DNA from: Zingiber officinale
Lineage: Eukaryota > Streptophyta > Magnoliopsida > Zingiberales > Zingiberaceae
Length of the DNA: 64,000 nt
Direction: 5' to 3'
NCBI RefSeq assembly: GCF_018446385.1
Contig: NC_055996.1
Coordinates: forward strand, 47,414,365-47,478,364
Shown here piece by piece: positions 57,637-64,000 of this stretch; position 1 is the stretch's first letter; each line of letters opens with the position of its first letter. The notes under the pieces are model-generated. The model saw only the letters and a program-made list of their open reading frames with translations. It did not search any database and had not been told where the DNA came from. A program made the translations under genes and the position numbers.

Positions 57637-60228
57637 TGTTGGTTGTTACCCGAAAAACCTAGAGGTTCCACTGTACAAAAATTTTGTATAAAGGTCTGAA
57701 CCTTTTCCTAGCTACCATGTGTTCTTCTAAATTAAATTTTGGATCGCCTGCGGAACTTAACACGTTTGATCCAAAACTTAATCTATTTGTTCTTTTAGGT
57801 TTTGACTTGAATCTCATGCGGAACTTAACACATTCGACCCAAATCACCTTAAGTTATTAATTCCATTAAATATTATTTTCCATAATTGGTTCCCAGTACT
57901 GACGTGGCGAGGCACACGTCCTTCTTAGATATGGGAGCAACCACCACCGACTAGACAAAACCTTTTATGGAAAGCTAATATTTAATTTCCTAAAATAACT
58001 TTAGGTTAACCGAAAAGAACAATCAAATCACAAGAAAAAATAAAACAAAAGAACACAACATCGAAAAACATATTCGAAACATTAAAATCATATGCCTCTT
58101 GTATTTGGTATTATTTCCAAAAATAACTAGTATGATGCGGAAAGGAAAAATACTAGTTATACCTTTTAGAAAGACCTCTTGATCTTCTACCGTCTTCCTC
58201 TTCTAACCTCGGACGTTGTGTGGGCAACGATCTTCCGAGATGAGAACCACCTTTCCACCTTCCTTCTTTCTTCTAGATTTCGGCCACAATAAACTCCTCC
58301 AAGGATGAAGAATTTCGGCCACCACCAATGCTCCAAGGGATGTTAGAGACGAGGCTTGCTTTCTCTCCTTCTTCTCCTTCCTTGATCCGGCCACAAACAA
58401 AAGCTCCACCAAGAGATGAGTTTCGGCCAACAAGAGGAGAGGAGAGAAATAGGGCCGGCCACCAAAACCAAAGAGGACAGGAAAGAAAAAGAATAGAAGT
58501 TCATCTCATGAAGGCTCCTCTACCTCCTCTTTTATAATCCTTGGTTTTGGCAAATAAGGAAACTTTAATAAAAACTTCCTTAATTCCTTTGTCATGAAAA
58601 AGAAAATTTAATTAATTAAAATCAAATTCCTCTTCTTAATCAACATGGCCGGCCACACAACAAACCTCCAATCAAAAGAAATTTAATTCAATCAAGAATT
58701 AAAACCTTCCTAATTTGTTTCCGGAAACTTATAAAAATTTCTCCAATAATTTAATCCCTTCATGATTGGTTTATAAAAAAGAAATTTAATAAATTAAAAT
58801 CTTTCTTTTAAACATGTGGATAAAAAGAAAATTATCTCTAAAAATTAAAATCTCTTTTAATCTACAAATAAGGAAAGATATCAAATCTTTTCTTAATCTT
58901 TTGTAGAAACTAATAAAAGAGAATTATTAATTTTTTTTAAACTTTATTTTTAAATCATGAACATGGTTAAAAAGGAAAGTTTTTACCAAAATTAAAATCA
59001 ATCTTTTAATCTACAAATAAGGAAAGAGATTTAGCTCTTCTCTTAATCTTTTGTAGAATCTTATAAAAGGAAAGATTTAAATTTTTAAACTCTCTTTTAA
59101 AACATGTTATCCACATAAGAAAAATTTTAAAAAATAAAAATCCTTTTTATTTTAATTTGGGCCGGCCACACCAAGCTTGAACCCATGCTAGGGTCGGCCA
59201 CCTTGAAGCACCCATGAACCAAACTTTGGCCGGTCCTAGCTTGGTCTCCAAGCTAGCTTGGCCGACCCCTTATGGGATGGGTAAGAAGGTGGGTATAGGT
59301 GGATATAGTACTCTATAATTAAGAGGCTACGATAGGGACCGAGAGGAAGAATTAGTTTTGGTCTCCCAATAAAATTAAGCATCCCGTGTTCGCCCCAAAC
59401 ACACAACTTAATTTTATCAATAATAATTCATTCCACTAAAGAACTATTATTGAACTACCGCACCAATCACAAATTACATTTTGGTCTCCTTCTTATTATG
59501 AGTGTGTAAGTCTCCCTATGTTTAAGATAACAAATGTCCACTAATTTAGTAAGTTACTGACAACTCACTTAATTAATATCTAGCTCCAAGAGTAGTACCA
59601 CTCAACTTCATCATCATGTCGGACTAAGTCCACCTGCATGGTTTAACATGACAATCCTTTTGAGCTCCTCTTGGGGACATTCTCAACCTAGATTACTAGG
59701 ACACAGTTTCCTTCTATAATTAACAACACACACTATAAGTGATATCATTTCCCAACTTATCGGGTTTATTGATTCATCAAACTAAATCTCACCCATTGAT
59801 AAATTAAAGAAATAAATATCAAATATATGTGCTTATTATTATATTAGGATTAAGAGCACACACTTCCATAATAACTGATGTCTTTGTTCCTTTAAAAAGT
59901 CAGTATAAAAGAAACGACCTCTAATGGTTCTACTCAATACACTCTTAGTGTACCAGTGTAATTATATAGTTAAGATAAACTAACACCTAATTACACTACG
60001 ACCTTCCAATGGTTTGTTCCTTTCCATCATGGTCGTGAGCTACTGTTTAAAATTTATAAGGTACTGATAACATGATCCTCTGTGTGTGACACCACACACC
60101 ATATTATCTACAATATAAATTAATTGAATAACTACATTTATCATAAATGTAGTCATTTGAACAATGTGATTCTTATTTCTAGATAAATGTTTATACCAAA
60201 AGCTAGGCTTTTAGTATACATCCTAACA
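57637..60228 (-). mobile_element. Family B 3' LTR
   Basis: 2,592 bp, TGTTGGTTGTTACCC...ATCCTAACA on the plus strand. The following bases read on the minus strand give CTTTTAGTATAAGTGGGAGA, a polypurine tract, so it is the 3' LTR of a minus-strand element. GCACC (57,632-57,636) would be its left target duplication; the partner is not in view. It has A/T-rich inverted-repeat units (58,540-59,150) and GGCCGGCC palindromes. Confidence 0.85.
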
Positions 60229-61386
60229 ATCTCCCACTTATACTAAAAGACTAAGCTGCTATATCTGCTGCCATACATCTGATTCCCAACCTTTCAACAT
60301 GCCCATCAAAAGCTCTTGCCTTAAGGACCTTAGTGAAAGGATCTATAGGTCATCACCTGATGCAATCTAGGCGGCAACAACTTTTCCTCGTTTATATGAT
60401 TTCTCGTATTGGGTGGTACTTGCGCTCTATTGTGTTTACTTGCCTTATAGACTTATGGTTTCTTCGAGTTTGCTACTGCACCAATATTATTACAATAAAT
60501 TGTAATAATCTTTGGTCAAACCAGAAATCATATCTAAGTCTATCTTGAGGTTATTGAGTCATTCAACTTTTATGGCCACCTCAGAGGCTTGCCATATACT
60601 AAGCTTCTATGGTGGAGTCTAGAAAAACACCTATGATTATCACTCTTCCATAGTTATGACTTTACCTCTTAAAGTAAACACAAAACCCCGAGGTTGACTT
60701 ATTATTGTCCCTATTGGAAGTCAAAATCCGTACAACCCACAGGGACCAAATTAACTGCCTTGTAAGCTAGCATATAATCTCTAGTTCCTCTAAGGTACTA
60801 ATATATACTTTACTGCAGTCTAATGTCCTTGTCCAGGGTTACTTTGATATCTACTAACTATGCCCTTGGCAAAACAGATTTCTGATCTCCTGCATAGCAT
60901 ACATTAGGCTTCCGACAGCCGAAGCATAAAGAACTGCCTTTATTTCCTTTATCTCCTTTGATGTCTACGGAGACATATCTTTAGATAAAGTTACTCCATG
61001 CTAAAAAAGTAAGAAACCTTTCTTGGAGTTTTGCATGTTTAAAACGAGCAAGGATTTTTTTCGATGTATAAAGCTTGAGATAAGTAAAATATTCTTTTCT
61101 TGCGATCCCTTATTACTTTGATCTCAAAAATATATACATTCTCCCAAGTCCTTTATATCGAATTGTTTGGATAACCATACCCTTACTTCTGACAACATTT
61201 TGATATTGTTTCCAACTACCAAAAATATTATCTACGTATAGTACAAGAAATACCACCACGTTTCCATCACACCTTCTATATACACAAGACTTATCCGGTT
61301 ACTAAATAAATCCATAGGTTTGGATTACTTTGATAGACCGGATGTTCTAAGACCTTGAAGCTTTGCCTCAGTCCATAGACTGATTG
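60229..61386 (-). pseudogene. Family B pol remnant (RT/RNase H)
   Basis: The minus-strand internal end of a Copia element. The segment YASAVGSLMYAM (about 60,925-60,890) is the conserved link between RT and RNase H, and a GVTLSKDMSP piece precedes it. Near 61,390-61,300 a decayed RT block remains (SMD.GKASRS-like). Stops are dense, so this copy is old or fast-decaying. It shows that family B LTRs belong to Ty1/Copia. It is cut at 61,387 by a Gypsy LTR. Confidence 0.75.
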
Positions 61387-63837
61387 TGTAACGACCCGCC
61401 TTCTGGGTACTAGGCTGTAAGGCGAATCGCTACAGTTATTGCTAAACTATACTATGCGGAAAGCTAGGCTAATTAAAATTTTTCTACTAAACTGATCAAA
61501 ACTTAATGCTCTGGGTGTACCTAGGAGTCGTACACTTGCTAGGGGAGACAACCTATGCCTCCCGGGTGACCTGCTAGCTGTAATCAGGAATTTCAATCGA
61601 TCCATAGATCGATTGGGCTGTCGGATCGATCACGGGATCGATCCAGCTTGATACTGGCACGGTAGAAGTCTCTGGATCGGTCGGCAGACCGATCCAAAAG
61701 CTTTCTCTTCTTCTTTCGCTTCTGTACGCACCTGGATCGGTCTGCCGACCGATCCAGGACCTCACTGATCAGTCGGACTGATCGATCAGTGAGCCTCCGT
61801 GCGTCTGCTGCGTTGGGCGCAGCTGGATCGGTCTACCGACCGATCCAGGAGCACCCTGATCGGTCGGTAGACTGATCAGTTCACCTCCCATGTCTCTGTT
61901 CGCCTCTGGATCGGTCGGCTAACCGATCCATGAGGATACAGTAGCATACTGTATCTGTCTGGATCGGTCGGCTGATCGGTCTGGAGACCGATCAGAGTTC
62001 TGATTTCGAATCTGAACTCTGATTTCAGCCCCTGGGTTGTGCCAAGACTCCACCTATCAACTATCCCATGCATGATAACTATTTTAACAACATGTAATAA
62101 CAATTTTAGACTTAAGCTAGAGTAAGGTTCACTGGTTCATGGCATTTTAAGTCACTAAACACATTTAACAATTGAAAGTGTATAAAAGTCAAAATTGCTA
62201 GAGTTCTAATTGGTTAAACTTGCTAAGTCCCCTAAGGACCTTTGATTCCGGTTCCTGCCACACACACCATCCTTGCATTGCCCTCCAGCTTCCTCTGTTA
62301 GTCCATCTTTCCTTTACCTTTATCTGTAGTATAAGGAAAAGTAGAATCTGTAAGCTTAAAGCTTAGTAAGAAACCATCTACCTCACAAAATCATGCATTC
62401 GATGCAATATGCTTTTAAATCATGCTATTTGAAAATATGCGCTGAACTTGCTAAGACATGGTATACTGAACTCGTAAGGCATAACATATAAGTATGGCAT
62501 AAGCACTGAATCATGGCAAAGCAACCAAATAAACACTGAACTGAATATAGGCTAAACTAACTGAAACTAAATCTGTAACTGGAAACAAACTCAACTAGCA
62601 TAATTGATTTTGAGTTTTTGAAATCTAATACATAATAAGTGAAAATACATAATCATGCTGTTTGGGCCCGGCAACTGTACTTGCTGTGCGCGCATCCCTA
62701 ACTAGTCCCGGGTTTGCAAGTCCCGAATCTAGTAGGGTTAACTAGGTTATATAAACCTAGGGACGACTGTGGGAGTCCAACCCAATGGATATCTGATCCA
62801 GTACAGTGCCACTGAAAATAAAATATTGAATATAGCTAACTGTTTTAACTTGCTGTTTCTAGGTTATCTGAACCTAGAGCTAGGTTATCTGAACCTAGAG
62901 GCGACTGTGAGAGCCCACCCATTGGACCGTAGCCCCATATAGCTAAAATAAACTGATTTACTATTTTAAACGCTTCTAATGCATTTAACTGCACTATTAA
63001 AATGCCTAAGTTGCATTTTTACTGATCTAGTTATTTTGTCGAACACTTAGTGTGCCCCAACTCTCCTCTTTATTAGGGAGGTCACCTTTAGGCACCCGAC
63101 AACGTCTACAACCCCAACTGAAGAGGGTAAGCGTGTCCGGCCCATCTAAAGGTGCTCAACTAAATCCCTAAATCTGAGAGGAGGGTTAAAACACCCTACA
63201 TGTCAACAAAAATCTGCATATTACTAATCTAATGCATAGAAAATCCAAACGGAGCTATTATACTGCAGGTGAGGGGTTTCTTAACTCTTGATCGTAATTT
63301 CTTACGATTCTATTCGCTAGAGTTCTGGTGGAGATGATCCTCTCGACGATCCGATCACGTCTTTGCGTTCCTCTCGCGGAGAAGAACCTCTTTCGTGTTG
63401 GAGTCGTCGCCGGAAAGTGATCCGAGAGCCCTTGGGACTTGGGCGCCGAGAGAGGAAGAGGAGAAGGGGTGTTCGGCGTTGAGGGTTTGGAGAGGGAAAG
63501 TGGCGTGAGGCTTTCGTGAGGAGGAATTGCCGAACCAACTTGAAAATAAACCAAACCCCAACTTAAGTTCTTATTTATATTAAGTGGGTAACTAGGCCCA
63601 ACTCTAATATAAATATAATTGATTCCTCCTTCTTTCAGCACGGCCCTGCTGGGTTCACCGGTTACTAAACTTACCCATAAACCATAGGTCTCGGGTTCGA
63701 TTCCCGCCTAAGCTATTTTACGGTTCTAATTATTTTTGCTACTTCCGCTACTCGGAAAATTCCGGAAAAATATCTAAAAATTCCAGAAAAATCATACTAT
63801 ATTTCTAAAACAGTTTTGAGAATTTTCGGGCTTTACA
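61387..63837 (-). mobile_element. 3' LTR of a second D-type Gypsy element
   Basis: 2,451 bp; plus strand TGTAACGACCCG...GGGCTTTACA. It shares its block order with the Gypsy D LTRs: CTAGGTTATCTGAACCTAG palindromes (two copies, 62,858-62,900), the 'ACTGTGGGAG' and 'ATGGATATC' blocks, the B-box-like segment (63,694-63,704) and a palindrome run (61,594-61,996). It is clearly diverged from D. Frames at 61,574, 61,876 and 63,258 are LTR sequence. Confidence 0.9.
61594..61996. repeat. GATCGGTC palindrome run in second Gypsy LTR
   Basis: About eight palindromes. Most have arms GGATCGGTC / GACCGATCC, while the first two keep the GATCGATC form seen in Gypsy D. Confidence 0.92.
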
Positions 63838-64000
63838 ATCCCCCATACCTTATAAAAAGTTCGTCCCCGAACTTAAAACAATTCTGGGTACTTCTGTCTC
63901 ATGCTGGCCTCTGTCTCCCAAGTCGCCTCTGCTGCTGTGTGATTTTGCCAGCTGAGTTTGACTAATGGTACTTCCTTGTTCCGTAATTTCTTTACCGCTC
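63838..64000 (-). pseudogene. C-terminal end of second Gypsy pol
   Basis: Minus strand. After the polypurine tract (63,838-63,853 inverted), the reading ...ATWETEASMRQKYPELF ends near 63,870, with WQNHTA just upstream. It is the same chromodomain-type C-terminus as at 51,800-51,921. The rest of the element lies beyond the window. Confidence 0.88.

Overview
The window looks like nuclear DNA of a flowering plant, probably a large-genome species. It is dominated by nested LTR retrotransposons. It also holds two CACTA-type DNA transposons carrying intron-containing fragments of plant genes, a tRNA-derived SINE and a small MITE. No intact host gene is visible. Every coding stretch is either a decayed retrotransposon gag/pol or a captured gene fragment. 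I cannot name the species; a monocot is a weak guess only.

Labels used for LTR families: A = Copia element with a 1.81 kb LTR. B = Copia-type LTR of 2.4-2.6 kb, rich in GGCCGGCC. C = a second Copia element, Angela-like in its gag. D = Gypsy, Tekay/Del-like. E = SIRE-like Copia remnants. F = a 1.27 kb Copia-type solo LTR.

Layout. Bases 1-11.5 kb hold decayed E remnants (minus strand) broken up by A and B LTRs. Bases 11.5-13.4 kb are AT-rich with a minisatellite, a 146-bp-period direct repeat and a possible degenerate CACTA end. Bases 13,430-22,471 are a complete family A element with a perfect CGCAT target duplication. A 408-bp MITE with TTA duplication follows at 22,548. CACTA-1 (23,732-29,077) carries pieces of a sterol C24-methyltransferase (SMT2 type), a SAM-domain protein (opposite strand) and an RsmH/MraW-type rRNA methyltransferase.

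From 29,151 to at least 57,636 lies one family C element on the minus strand, split several times. A family A solo LTR (32,025-41,403) sits in its RT region. That LTR in turn contains CACTA-2 (32,332-37,461; fragments of a DEAD-box helicase, a probable eIF3i exon and a kinesin-like tail) and a family B solo LTR (37,560-39,987). A 10.7 kb Gypsy D element (43,531-54,257) sits in the protease region of C, and its own 5' LTR contains solo LTR F. A family B element has landed in the 5' LTR of C (57,637 onward). That B element is in turn interrupted by another D-type Gypsy, whose minus-strand 3' LTR and pol end run to the window edge. Most of these insertions are supported by target-site duplications read directly from the sequence.

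The most unusual signal is a shared architecture. LTRs of at least five otherwise unrelated families carry clusters of short palindromes with family-specific sequence. In two Gypsy copies the palindrome arms have changed in a compensating way.
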